Position numbers and translations under genes: made by a program. A stretch of DNA of 64,000 bases from positions 8,615,206 to 8,679,205 of the forward strand of contig OZ038459.1 of NCBI GenBank assembly GCA_964036195.1, written 5' to 3'. Below are positions 35,414 through 46,729 of this stretch, one piece after another (within the stretch, counting starts at the first letter, position 1; every line of letters begins with the position of its first letter). The notes below the pieces were generated by a model that made no database searches, was not told where the DNA came from, and saw nothing but the letters and a program-made list of their open reading frames with translations. Source of the stretch: Sphaerolaimus hirsutus (taxonomy: Eukaryota; Nematoda; Chromadorea; Monhysterida; Sphaerolaimidae).

Positions 35414-37692
35414 CAGGGTTTGCAAAATTTCAGGAGAGAAAAAAAGAAATAAAATGGAAATAAAATGGAAAATTTAAGAATCAATAAAATAAGATGGAAA
35501 ACTTCAAAATAACAATAAAAATTGTATCAAAATTCCAATTTTTGTAATTTTTTGTAAAATTGTATAAAAATTTGTATTTTTGTAAAATTCTATAAAAATT
35601 TGTATCTTTTGTAAAATTTTTTTTTTTGCTTGAGTTTCTACCTGTTTATTCACGGAAATGGGGCAGTCCTAAGCCCTGTAGTGTGAAATGTCATGTAAAA
35701 TGTCATGCAAAGTGTCACTTGTCATGACGAATGTAAAGTAAACTGTCAATTGTCAAGCAAATTGTAACCAAGTTTTATGTTTTGTATCTTGTGTGAACAT
35801 TTGAATACAAAAACATAAGATTTGATTTGGATACGAAACATAAGATTTGGATACAAAAAAAGATTTTGATGCACAATTTACATATTGAATGACATTTGTC
35901 AAGACAATTGACACTTTGCTTCACATTTGACATGACACTTGGCATTTTATATGACAATTGACACTTTACTTAATTTGACATGACACTTGACATTTTGCAT
36001 GACAATTGACAATTTACTTCACATTAGTACTGACAATTGACACTTTACATAACATTTTACAAGTGCACCCAGAACACTACAGTAGTCCTTCTACTGAAAA
36101 TGCAAATTATTGTAATCAATAATTGTAACTTCAGACTTGCAACTACCATATTATTAGCCCCCCCCCCCTGATATACCCCCACCAAATTGAATGTAAACAG
36201 AACGTACATGACAAAAGCTACTGTTTGTGATCCGGACGATGCAGAACAGGCATTAAAAACAATGACTGTGTTACGTTAGAACCTGTTTTACACCATCTAC
36301 ATAAATACTTATGTAAATTTATATACTCTCATACATGCGCTTTTTGTTGCATTTTTGGACGTCAGTGTACGTTACAAACAACATTTTAGTACTGGTCAGT
36401 GTACGTTACTTTTAGACTTCAAAAACGTTCTGACGAAAAAATTTGCCCCCCCCTCGAAATAACCCCTCGTTTACTGCCCCTCAAAATTCTCACTCTGAAA
36501 AAAATCACCGCCAGGGGGTATTTCAAGGAAATACGTTAGCTAAGAATACCTACTGCATGCACCTTTTTGCACCTGTAATGCAGAAGTTTGTCACTTCATC
36601 TGTTTTTCATGTTTTCAAGTCTAATGATAACAATTTTCTGGCCTTGCGTGCCAGATTCTGATTTTTTTGTAAAAAATTTTGTACAATTTTTGCAAATTTT
36701 CTTGTAAAATGGTGTGATTTTTTTTATTGATGACTTTTAGGAATAAAATAAAATGAAACAAGAATAAAATTGGAAAAAAATACATGTTTATACAATTTTT
36801 ATACAATTTGTATACCAATAATTTTTATAAAACCAACCCTGACTAGTGATGGAATGGCGCCATGGCGCTGGCGGCATTTGAGGGCGCCAAAGGGCGCCGC
36901 GCCATGGCGCCCTTGGCGCTTGGCGCCCTTGGCGCATGGCGCCTTGCCCTAAAAGGGCACCAAAATGGCGCCAGCAGGGATTCAATGCGAGCGCAGCATA
37001 AATGAAAAAAATGGTGTCCGTGGAATCAGGTGTCTCCAAGATTTTGGCCCTCGCGGGGGCTGGATACATAGCGAATCGCTCCTCCGGAGGGATAGATAGC
37101 TGAAAAATCTGAAAACATCTGACGAATCAGAAGCTGAGAATGATGAACCGTCGAACTTGCAACTTCGTAAATCAATGACTACAAATCGTCATAATTCCGT
37201 TTTAGTTCACTTCAAGAAAAGATCCATTGGAAAATCTATTTGAAGTCGATGGATCGTTTTGTCAAATGACAATTTTCATTGTGTTTGAATCGAATGTCAT
37301 GTGTGAGCATTATTTTGTGCAAAAAACCTTGTTTCTAGTCCCTTTTGTGTTTATTTTATCCTGGAGAATGTAGATAAAGAAGTGATTGTGTGCACTACAG
37401 TGTTGGATAATCATTTTTTGGCACACACAGCGTATTGTACACACTTATTTATCTTGGCGCATTTGGCGCCTGGCGCCCTGATTTTCAAATGGCGCCATGG
37501 CGCCCTTAGCGCTTGGCGCCCTCTTTCCGTGGCGCCCTTGGCGCCTGGCGCCTGCTTTCTGAATGGCGCCATGGCGCCCTTGGCGCCTGGCGCCCTTTTT
37601 CTGTGGCGCCGTCGGCGCTTGGCGCCCAGTTTCTGAATGGCGCCATGGCGCCTGGCGCCCTTTTTTCTGGCGCTTTTCCATCACTGACCCTG
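35414..37692. mobile_element. hAT-like CAGGGTT element interrupted by a GGCGC hAT-like element
   Basis: Starts CAGGGTTTGCAAAATTTCAG and ends AAAACCAACCCTG at 36841; duplicated ending at 37692 because of the nested insertion. The 8-bp flanks AACCGAAC (35406-35413) and ACCCGAAC (37693-37700) match at 7 of 8 once the nested element is discounted. It contains a fold-back (about 35667-36065), a TACCGTA-type element (36150-36537) and ATAAAATGGAAA tracts. Diverged copy at 50378-51385. Confidence 0.75.
36844..37686. mobile_element. hAT-like TAGTGATGG element with GGCGC arrays
   Basis: Ends TAGTGATGGAATGGCGCC and GGCGCTTTTCCATCACTG; exact 8-bp duplication ACCCTGAC (36836-36843, 37687-37694), which includes the last bases of the host CAGGGTT element. 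Sub-terminal GCGCCATGGCGCCCTTGGCGC arrays on both sides. Confidence 0.88.
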
Positions 37693-37757
37693 ACCCGAAC
37701 CATGCAGACACGCATACCTAATTGAACCTAATTATTGGAAAACGTTATTGTAAAATA

Positions 37758-39015
37758 CACTACCGTGCAGAATAGTTGAGACTTTTTGCGCTGCATGATT
37801 AATGTTGCCAGAATTTCGAAATGGTCGATATGCAAAACATTTGGATACTATACATGGATACCCTGGAGGGTTGACTACACGTGCCCGGGATGACCGCCCC
37901 TCGAGTTCAAATCTGCATATTTTCTTAGTGTACAAACATATTAACTCAGTTTGTTCATGTTTCAGAATAGTTGAGACTTTTCTTGTTTTGGGCAGTAGGC
38001 ACCAAGTATCTCATATTAAAGTCTATATCCAATTCCTATGTTCATTTTTCAACAAAATTTTACCACAACTGCTTGCCTGCATCCCTGAGCTCTGTGTGCA
38101 GCAAGAAACATTCTAAGCATGAACAGCTTATGGCAATGCATATGTGGAAATGTGGCATTTATTTATTTTTGCTGCAGTTTTGCATCCATTGCCAGCAACT
38201 CAGAAATGCGGGTAGGCATATAACTGAGTGGGGCTATTTGGTGTGTAAATTTGAGGTTTTGGCTTTGCTCTATTAGGGAGAAAAGTTGGCCCAACTGTGA
38301 ATGAGTAATGTGCAATTATTTTGGATGGAATGAAGATGGAAGTTTGTAAGTGCTATAACTTTTGATTGGAAAGAGATATTGAAAAAACGTTTTTGTCATA
38401 TTGATTCTCTCTGTCTAAAGTATGTTTTAGACAGTTAAATAACAAAATTTTCATGCTGCAAACCCCAGTAAAATAAGCATGAGATATTTTGACACCATTG
38501 AAAACTTTGAAGTGCCATAACTTTTGATTGGAAAGAGATATCGAACTCATTTTGGTTTTAAATGAATCCTCGTTGTCTGAAGTATATGATAGCATGTTCA
38601 ACAAAATTATTTTTTCATGTTCAAAAACTGGGTCAAATTGACATACGGAATTTAGACATCACTAAACTGACCACAAAAATAGAATCTGTAGATTGTCCCG
38701 ATCATTTTAAGTTTTGAATGATTCAAATCAGCCCAGAAATGGTTGAGTTATTAAGCTTCAAAGACACTCATCCAGATTGCCCATTTTTTGTATATTTATT
38801 GACCATCTTTTTATAGACCCCCCTTATCTCGGGCCTGGGGGATTTTTTCAGGAAACAAAATTTTTTCGTAGTAGCCCCAGCATCAAACCCCAACATACTC
38901 AAATGGCATCAAAATTGGGCAAGGGACAAGAAATTGGGAAGCAAAAAAGTGCGGTGGACCCCCAGCCTACTGTTTCTCTATGTGTGAAAAGTCTCAACTA
39001 TTCTGCACGGTAGTG
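37758..39015. mobile_element. Tc1/mariner-like non-autonomous element
   Basis: Inverted ends CACTACCGTGCAGAATAGTTG / CAACTATTCTGCACGGTAGTG flanked by TA on both sides. No transposase frame was found. Part of its interior (about 38340-38900) recurs at 52060-52830. Confidence 0.82.
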
Positions 39016-39099
39016 TATAAGCAGCTTCAAATCAATAAATCAACTCTTGCCTGTCTTCCGTTCTGTCGCTAAAGAACATCCAAACATATAATACCATAC

Positions 39100-39425
39100 C
39101 GTAAATTCTCTAAAAATGCGACTGTCGTACTATTGTTTTCAGTACATTTTTGGGTATCGCACTATTGGAGATGTCGTATTGCAGACTGTCGCATCATATT
39201 TTTCATCGAATCATAAACATGCTCACATAACTCAAATGCGACCGATTGCAACATCGTTACGCTTTTTTTTCTCAGGGTGTCGCATTATTGGAGAGTGTCG
39301 CATTATTAGAGAGTGTCGCATTATTAGAGAGTGTCGCATTATTTTCACACAACGTGCCTAAGGGTGTCGCACTATTGGAGATGTCGTATTATTAGAGACC
39401 TGTCGCATTATTAGAGAATTTACCC
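39100..39425. repeat. TACCGTA-ended element with TGTCGCATTATTAGAGA array
   Basis: Left end ACCGTAAATTCTCTAAAAATGCGAC and right end GTCGCATTATTAGAGAATTTAC are inverted. Internal tandem GTGTCGCATTATTAGAGA (about four units at 39284-39345). Confidence 0.75.
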
Positions 39426-39450
39426 ATTAGAGATTTGTTGTATTGCCAGA

Positions 39451-39615
39451 ACACACACTAGTTTACCAACACGAAATGCTCGACCATTTTGGTAAACTGT
39501 TTTGACAAAACAGTACGAAACGCCGTACAATTCTGTACTGTGTTTCGTACTGTTTTGTCAAAACAGTTTACCAAAATGGTCGAGCATTTCGTGTTGGTAA
39601 ACTAGTGTGTGTGCG
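39451..39615. mobile_element. CACACTAGTT-family palindrome just before the PAN exon
   Basis: Starts ACACACACTAGTTTACCAAC and ends GTTGGTAAACTAGTGTGTGTG, with arms of about 75 bp, a near-perfect hairpin. The right end is 24 bases upstream of the PAN exon, so the exon's polypyrimidine region is squeezed between them. Confidence 0.85.
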
Positions 39616-39638
39616 GCCATTACCCATTTTCTTCGCAG

Positions 39639-39916
39639 ATGACCCCTACTACGAGCCGAAATGGGTGGTGAAATCTAGTGGAGAGCACATAATCCCCGAG
39701 CACATTGTGGAAACGTTGAATGTTGACTCCTATCAAACCTGCGGCCTGCGCTGCCTGCAGACGGACGAGTGTGCAAGCATCGCGTTCAACGGATACACGA
39801 AAACGTGCCTGCTGCAGCGCTTTGAGTATGATGAGTATGGGTATGATTATCTGGACCCACCGGTGAATGTTGGCAAAGTTCCAGCGAACGGATTCGTGTG
39901 GTTTGAGAATGAGTAA
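39639..39916 (+). CDS. Terminal exon with a PAN/apple domain
   Basis: Acceptor TTCTTCGCAG precedes an open frame that ends at TAA 39914-39916. It starts with two bases of a split codon (phase 1), so at least one upstream exon must exist. The translation has the PAN signature: TCGLRCLQTDECASIAFNG followed by YTKTCLL, with the paired cysteines and the aromatic after the second pair. It closes with GFVWFENE. PAN modules mediate extracellular protein or carbohydrate contacts. No upstream exon is evident in 34.2-39.6 kb, which is mostly transposon. It could be an alternative last exon of the PAN/lectin-like gene upstream, whose exon ends at 29299, 30499 and 30697 are also phase 1, or a remnant of a separate gene. 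A fold-back element ends about 25 bases before the acceptor. Confidence 0.7.
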
Positions 39917-40096
39917 TTATTTTTCGCTTGATACCTTTCTCGCTGTTAAATCTACCTACCGTATTTCCTCGAAATACCCCCCCCCCTTCGAAATACCCCT
40001 CTCAAAATGGGCACTATGTATTTGTGGTCCGGGAAATGCATGATAGACGTTCAAAACACTTACTGTGGGTATTTCAAACACTAAACACTTACTTAA

Positions 40097-40187
40097 TATG
40101 GGTATGATTACCTGAAGCCACCGGTGAATGTTGGCAAAGTTCCAGCAAATGGATTTGTGTGGTTTGAGAATGAGTAATTCTGTTCCG
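40097..40187 (+). pseudogene. Tandem partial duplicate of the PAN exon end
   Basis: This segment repeats the last part of the PAN exon (39836-39926), including the stop codon and bases beyond it. Differences are few and mostly at third codon positions (for example GCGAAC/GCAAAT, TTC/TTT), with one replacement changing the Asp of LDPP to Lys. There is no PAN core and no acceptor that would give a full domain, so it is most simply a partial duplication, separated from the original by half of a TACCGTA-type element. Confidence 0.7.
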
Positions 40188-41303
40188 CTTCGAGGAATTT
40201 AAGCGTTGATAGCCTTACTTACTCGCTGTTAAATCTAAATACCTGGATATTTTAACGATACCAATACGACATATATCTACCCCATCTTGGCGCAAATTTA
40301 TGTTCAATCTGTCAATTACATTTACTGCGGATGTCCATCACTAGAAAATTATGTTTTGGCTCGTTTTAACTACTGATGGAATAGCGCCATGGAGCTGGAA
40401 ACGACTATAAAATCGGTGGGGTGGGAAACTTTCGCAAACCTCGATTTTTTTTTTAACGCACAATGATCTACTTGAGGAAAGTTATAGTGTGCGTTGATTG
40501 AGTCTGGCACTGTCCTCAGCAATAAATAAAACAAGCGGCAGACTAAATCGGGCCGAGCGCCTGACGCCATTTCACCAGTGCAAACCGACGCATAAAAAAT
40601 TGCAAAATAACCACGCGTGTGTAACGATGACAATCCCTTTGGAAAATCGTTTTTAAATTTTGAAGTTTTTCTTTTAAAATGACATATAAATTCAAACTTT
40701 TTTCAAAAATGGTTGTTGTATTTTCGAATTTCGAACGTTGGAATTGTTTTGGAATACTTTTCGAGTATTCGAATCTTTCCAATAAATTATTGAATTTTAG
40801 AATTTTTCTTCTGAATTTTTTAACAGATTTGCAGACTTCCAAGCTGTTATTGCAGACACATCTAGACATTTTTTTACAAATATTACACATTTTTTTATAT
40901 TCATGTGAAATGAATGTCTTGAATTCCGTTTCTGCATTTGATATTTATGCATTTACAACCAAAATACCTAGAGAAAAAATCGAAAAATCGATTTTTGAGT
41001 GTTTTCTGTGGTGAGATGGACTACAAAACGTAAACCACAAAAAAAAATAAAAATACGAGAAAGAGTTAGAATTTTTGTTTGCCATCGTCGCGCGTCGGCA
41101 TGTGTTGTTTGTGCGCAGCCTGTGTAGTGCTGAGTATAATCTACTGCGACAGATTCAGTGTGATAATTATTTGTGTCTGACAATTGAGGCAGATTGATCA
41201 ATGAAAATTGGTCAGTGATCCTGAAGTAATCATCCCAATCCCAGTAATATACATACCTGTCTGCGCACATAATACGACTGTCTGGCGCCAATTTTTGCAT
41301 AAT
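40188..41303. other. AT-rich intergenic stretch, no gene seen
   Basis: Contains a solitary TGATGGAATAGCGCCATGG (about 40374), resembling the left end of the GGCGC hAT-like family, and TTCGAATTTCGAA-type words at 40650-40830. Open frames on both strands lack splice context. Confidence 0.4.
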
Positions 41304-41999
41304 GGCCCTGCGCACCATAGTTGTTAAAACGTAGTTACGTTTACTCGGCAAATACGGATACTCGAGTACTTCGTAAATACACTTACATTTCCTCACGAAA
41401 AAATACCGGTACTCACTTACTCGCGTACTTTTTGAAAATAAAACGTATTTCAAACAGGTTTTTCAATAGGCTTTTTAAAGGCATAAAGACACCAAAGGGA
41501 GAGAAAAGCTTAAAATATGGACAAAATATGCAAAATAGCATAAAAATAGGCAAAAACACATAACTAGTGAATTTGATGGTGAAAAAGTTCAAAAAGTTGT
41601 GATTTTGAGCGAAAATTGAAGCAAAATTCCTCAAAAGTACCCACTTGTACGTTTTCCGGGGACAGAAGTAATTTACCCACGTTTACTCACGAGTGAAAGT
41701 AAAAAATAAATGCTTTATGTTTTCTGTACGCACGTGTGAGTAAAAAATTCTTTACATTTACGTTTACTTTTGAAAAAGTTCGGTACTTTTAACAACTCTG
41801 CTGCGCACATTAGTTTTCACAGGAAATTTCGAAAACTCATAAATGAGCTTTGAACGTGTTTGGGTTTACCACAATGAGTCATTTTTAATCTCCATCAACT
41901 GTAGTTGACGGCCACCTCATTGTAGAAATTACAAATGCGTTCTAAAACCCGATTTGTGAGTTTTAGAAATTTCGTGTATAAACTAGTGTGCGCAGGCAC
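41304..41999. mobile_element. CACACTAGTT-family element with nested hAT-like element
   Basis: The left end GGCCCTGCGCAC is separated from its continuation ATTAGTTTTCAC by the hAT-like insertion 41316-41800. The right end is AAACTAGTGTGCGCAGGC. Confidence 0.7.
41316..41800. mobile_element. hAT-like element (CATAGTTGTTAAAA ... TTTAACAACTCTG)
   Basis: Exact 8-bp duplication CTGCGCAC (41308-41315, 41801-41808). The interior has TTTACTCG/CGAGTAAA words like the copies at 17867 and 61062. Confidence 0.88.
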
Positions 42000-42182
42000 A
42001 ATCTGTCAGTTGACTATACCCGTTCTCCACATGGACATAAATACTGACGCTGGATGCCAGCCCAAATGAACATATATTTGAATCCGTTTCCCTTTCGATC
42101 AGTGAAAACTGATCAACACAGTTGTTGCAAAAAATAATGGTCAGGTTTAGATAATATTATGTAAATACTTGAAGCATAGATA

Positions 42183-42631
42183 CCGCATTACCTCGAATTA
42201 TCCCCCCCCCCCAAATTCACCCCCTTCGTATTAACCCCCCCCCCCCCCCCTCAAAATAGACTGGGGATATAATAAACCCCCCTCGAAATACCCCCCTCCT
42301 GAATGATGTACATCATGTAAATATGCAATTTTCATGATGTATTTATCACTGCTAATTTGCATTGCAGCTACACATGTTTGACTAGTTTGTGTAGCTATCT
42401 ACGTTTTTATGTCCAAATATATCCTGTTCGGACACATTTATAACCTGTTTTGGATACGCAAATGCCTACTTTTTGCTACAATCCTTACTAAAGTTTCTGA
42501 CTAAATAATACCCCCCTTCGAATAAGCCCCCCCCCCCTCGAATAAGCCCCCCTCTCGAACTACCCCCCCCCCCTTAAATTTTGCTGGCGAAATAATAAAC
42601 CCCCATGGGGTATTTCATGGTAATACGGTAT
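42183..42631. repeat. TACCGTA-type CTCGAAATACCCCC element
   Basis: Ends TACCGCATTACCTCGAATTATCC and GTATTTCATGGTAATACGGTA, with long C-homopolymers. Confidence 0.7.
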
Positions 42632-42774
42632 TTACATACCGATACGTGCACATGCATATATTTATATGACGTGTCAACTTCGAAGTACAAAGTTTCGAAA
42701 ATAGCATCTAGAAAATATGAGATTTTATGATCTCCATGATTTAATTTAAATTTAATTAAATAAACACTTAAGGC

Positions 42775-43340
42775 CCCTTTCACACTGCACTTGTGTGACG
42801 ACAATAGATCTTACTCGATCTTACTATTTTTTAGCAGATTTTCATGAGTGTGACGACTGGTCGGCCTCGTCATTGGCGACAAGTAGTGACCCTTTTTAAC
42901 CATGTTCATTGTGACGACAAGATCAAATATTTTACTTGTCGTCACACTCGTGCAATGTGACGACCAATTTGTTTTCAATTGTCGGCGCACCTGTTGGGCT
43001 CCGACAGTGGCAAAATTTTTTAAAAACATGTATAACTCTTGAGCAACACAAACGATTCATCTGAAGTTTGACATGCATATACACTTAGGTGGTATGTATA
43101 CTTTACCACATTCACTCATGAATATGGAACTTTTCACCCGACTTATGGAACTTTTTCAAGTGTTATCGGAGTCGTCACAAAAATGCAGTTTGAACGCTGT
43201 CTAAATTAGAAAATTTGATAACTAGGATAACTAAATAGCACATAAAGCATACAATCAGAGTAGGCTAGATGTCGCCATGTCGCCATTTCAGTTTTCACCC
43301 AAGTCACGGTGAAAACTAGTGTGTGTGTACCTAGGGCCAA
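42775..43340. mobile_element. Probable CACACTAGTT-family element
   Basis: The right end GTGAAAACTAGTGTGTGTGTACCTAGGGCC is clear. The left end near GGCCCCTTTCACACTGCAC is diverged. Interior has GTGACGACAAG words in both orientations. Confidence 0.5.
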
Positions 43341-43453
43341 TCAACCAAATTGGTAGTACTCTTTACATACTGATAGTATGATACTTTCCGTTTTTCCTTG
43401 ATTATCTCCCCTGAATAAACTGTAGTGGATAAACAATGAAAAAGCAACTCCAG

Positions 43454-44168
43454 GGGCCAGTTCCGCAAGTAGACAAGTTAAGAGTTAAAAGTTAAGAGTT
43501 GAGTTAAAGGTTAAAAGTTTAGTCAAAAGTTGAGTTAAAAGTTAAGAGTTGAGTTAAAGGTTAAAAGTTGAGTCAAAAGTTGAGTTAAATGTTAAGAGTT
43601 GAGTTAAAGGTTAAAAGTTGAGTCAAAAGTTGAGTTAAATGTTAAGAGTTGAGTGAAAGGTTAAAAGTTGAGTCAAAAGTTGAGTTAAATGTTAAGAGTT
43701 GAGTTAAAGGTTAAAAGTTCAGTTAAAAGTTGATTTAAAAGACAAATGGGTCATTCGTTGCAGAAGCGCGATACGCTGATCTTCAATCATATTTTGTCCC
43801 CGCATGGCCATTCTGAAACAACGTTCCGCGATTTTTTTTTTAGCGATAATTTTTTTGGATACGTTATTTTCAAATGTCGTGCATACAACATTGGCAGCAT
43901 GCCAGCGAACAGCCGTATCAATACCAATTACACATTTTTATTTTTTTACCATCATTTTCCACTTGTCTCTTAACTCTCAACTCTTAACTCAACTCTTAAC
44001 TCAACTTTTAACCTTTAACTCAACTCTTAACATTTAACTCAACTTTTAACTCAACTCTTAAATTTTAACTTTTCTCTTAAACTTTAACTTTACTCTTAAC
44101 TCGCCATTTGTCATTTTACTCAACTCTTAACTTTTAACTCTTAACTTGTCCACTTGCGGAACCGGCAC
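43454..44168. mobile_element. GGCCAGTTCCGCAAGT-family fold-back element with CAG duplication
   Basis: Left end GGGCCAGTTCCGCAAGTAG, right end CTTGCGGAACCGGCAC; CAG on each side (43451-43453, 44169-44171). Arms of tandem GAGTTAAAAGTTAAGAGTT / complementary words. The ends and 3-bp CAG duplication match the introners although the body is different. Confidence 0.85.
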
Positions 44169-44519
44169 CAGAAAAATGGACATGCATCTGTGCAATGGGA
44201 CGTTTCTCACTCAATCCATACATTGTGGCTACACACCGCTATGGCGATTGTGACCGGTAAACTTGATATTTTACACTTTGCAATTTTTTTCCAAGAATTT
44301 TGATGCCAATCAGAAAATATGCAATCACATGTAGCTGTTGCGTTCCAGCTCATAGGAGCTAATAACTAGAGCAACACAATATTTCAAATTTTGTTAATTT
44401 AAATTAGTCGAAACTAAATGTTCGGCTTTGTTACCATGCAAACAAATAAATATCGTAGCGTTTTGGAGAGTTTTGGTGCACCTGATTTCGTTCATCTTTC
44501 CGTTGATACCTTTCGGGTG

Positions 44520-46729
44520 CAGAGTTGTTAAAAGTACCGAACGTTTTTCAAAGTATGCGTATGCGAAAAGTAGTTTGTTTTTACTAACCCCTTGAGTACA
44601 GAAAGAGTAATTTGTTTACTTTTATTCGCGAGTAAATGAGAGTTAAATAAAGGCAGAAAGCGAAAGGCTTTTTCCCAGAAGACGCAAAGGCAAATATTTT
44701 TCTCGTGAAAGCGTAAAAGTGGGTAAAATTAATTTTTCTTTCTGGAAAATGTAAAAGGGAGCATTATCAATGTTTACCCTGGACGACAAAAAGGTGATTT
44801 CTTTATGAAAAACAGGGGTCTCTTATGGAGCGATTACAGCTCGGGCGTAAAATTCCAGCGTAAAATTCAATCGCAAAATTGATTACATAAAAGTTGATGA
44901 TGATACAGGTCTGCAATTTTTCATGGAGAATACCGTATTTCTTCGATCTTATTGACGTGTTCGATTACATTGGCTTGCTCGAATACTTTGGCGGGTCTAA
45001 AGAGCATCTGAAAAATACATTGCCGTGCTCGAATACATTGCCGTATGAACAAAATTGACGTTGCATGATCTGATGCATGTCTTGATGTTTGCCGCCATAC
45101 ATCTGCACATCGTCTGTTTGTTTGTCATGTTTTGCTTTTGCTATCTACCAGAGTTGCGAAAGCGTATTTACGCTTACCCGAAATACCCGGGTAAATGGGT
45201 ATTTATACTTACACTTACGCTTACGCTTTCACCAAATACCCTTACGCTTTTTTACGCTTTCCCGGCCAAAATACCCGGGTACCAAAAGCGTAAAAAAGCT
45301 TTTCACACGGTTCAGTTTTACACTTTTGAAAAAGCATAAAACCACAAAAAAGAGTGAACGAAACTGCGTACCAAAAAATTACTGCGTGCGTGCAGTGGTG
45401 CTGGAAATAGTGGCATATTTACAAATTGTGTCGCAGTATGAATGTCTTGCTAATACTGTGTCGTCGAGCAAAATCGTGGCTTCAGATAAGAAATTTTGGG
45501 CTGAAAATGGATTCCGACGACGATGTTGTCGCCGTCGACAGCAGTAACTCCAAGTTGAAAGATACAAAGATGACTTACCGTGTTTCTTCTAATAGAACGG
45601 CAGCCTCCAATAGAACGGCACCTCCCATAGAACGGCAGGCAAATAAAGTTGACAAAAAAATTGAACGGTGCTCTTCTATTAGAAGAAATACGGTAAGTGT
45701 CGCTGCCGATGAATTGCCAAACAACATATGAGGGCAGACTACTACGTGGACATCCGAAAAATGCCGCTGAGAGCTTGATTTGGAAAGAATTAACTGAGAA
45801 AACATCTCTTAAAAAATTTTTACGCTTACGCTTTCATTTACGCTTTCCCAGGTATTTTAAAAATACCTTACGCTTTCAGTATCCATACTGAAAATTTGGA
45901 AAGTGTATTTACGCTTACGCTTACGCTTTCCAAAAATACCGGTATTTTAACAACTCTGCTATCTACTCATACGGTATTGTGCAGCGTATGTCACGAATTT
46001 ACAATGATTTGCACTTACGTCACTAAATGCACTTAAATGATGAATACGATCTGAAAAATATATTGCCGTGCTCGAATACATTGCTGTGCTCGATTACATT
46101 GACCCCCCAAAACCGCTTGTGAAACAATACATTGGCGGTCAATATGATCGAAGAAATACGGTATGTTTATCAATACCTTCATTGTGCCCGAGCGTCATCA
46201 TCCACAGTCACTGCAATTTGATTGTGGAAATTCAAAAATTTCTATTTTACGCTGGAATTTTACGCCAGCTGAAGAAAAATCAATTCTACGCTATGTCATT
46301 GCATGCAATCACCTGGCGTAGAATTGACTTTTCTTCAGCGGGCGTAAAATTCCAGCGTAAAATAGAATTTTTTGAATCTCCACAATCAAATTGCAGTGAC
46401 TGTGGATGATGACTCTCGGACACAATGAAGGTATTGATAAACATATTCTCCATGAAAAATTGCACACCTGTATCATCATCCACTTTTATGTAATCAATTT
46501 TGCGATGGAATTTTACGCTGGAATTTTACGCCCGAGCTGTAATCGTAGCATTATGGCAAAAATACTCTTTCTGTACTCGGAAGAATTACTGTACTGTACT
46601 CGAGTACTCTCAAAAAGTAAGCATACAGTCGAGTACAGATACTTTTATCAAAGTATGCGTATGCGTATTTACACAGTAATCGAGTATGCGTACTTTTAGA
46701 GTAAAAGTAAATGCGCATTAACAACTGTG
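44520..46729. mobile_element. Nested hAT-like complex
   Basis: Outer ends CAGAGTTGTTAAAAGTACCG and TTAACAACTGTG; flanks TTCGGGTG and TTCTGGGG agree at 6 of 8. Inside lies an inverted-repeat element from about 44831 to 46543 (ACAGCTCGGGCGTAAAATTCC and complement). Inside that are a TACCGTA-type pair (44935 / 46160), a further hAT-like copy (45149-45958) with a TACCGTA-type piece in it (about 45577-45692), and a hairpin at 46190-46410. Confidence 0.65.
45149..45958. mobile_element. hAT-like element, CAGAGTTG family (inverted)
   Basis: Exact 8-bp duplication CTATCTAC (45141-45148, 45959-45966). Ends CAGAGTTGCGAAAGCGTA and GGTATTTTAACAACTCTG; same family as 26611, 32811 and 53028. Confidence 0.9.

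Noticed and set aside
37382..37725. Open frames of the same composition on both strands
   Set aside because: Same cause: sub-terminal GGCGC arrays of the element 36844-37686.
37860..37915. tRNA- or SINE-like promoter: GAGTTCAAATC resembles a B box, with TGGTCGATATGC upstream as an A box
   Set aside because: No cloverleaf could be formed and spacing is poor; it lies inside the Tc1-like element and the match is short enough to be chance.
43454..44168. Regularly spaced short repeats that could suggest a CRISPR-like array
   Set aside because: The units are directly adjacent, degenerate and mirrored in inverse complement on the other side: they are arms of a fold-back transposon in animal DNA.
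44831..46543. Possible PIF/Harbinger element with TTA/TAA flanks around ACAGCTCGGGCG ends
   Set aside because: The flanks form an inverted rather than direct repeat, so the superfamily cannot be called; kept only as part of a nested complex.
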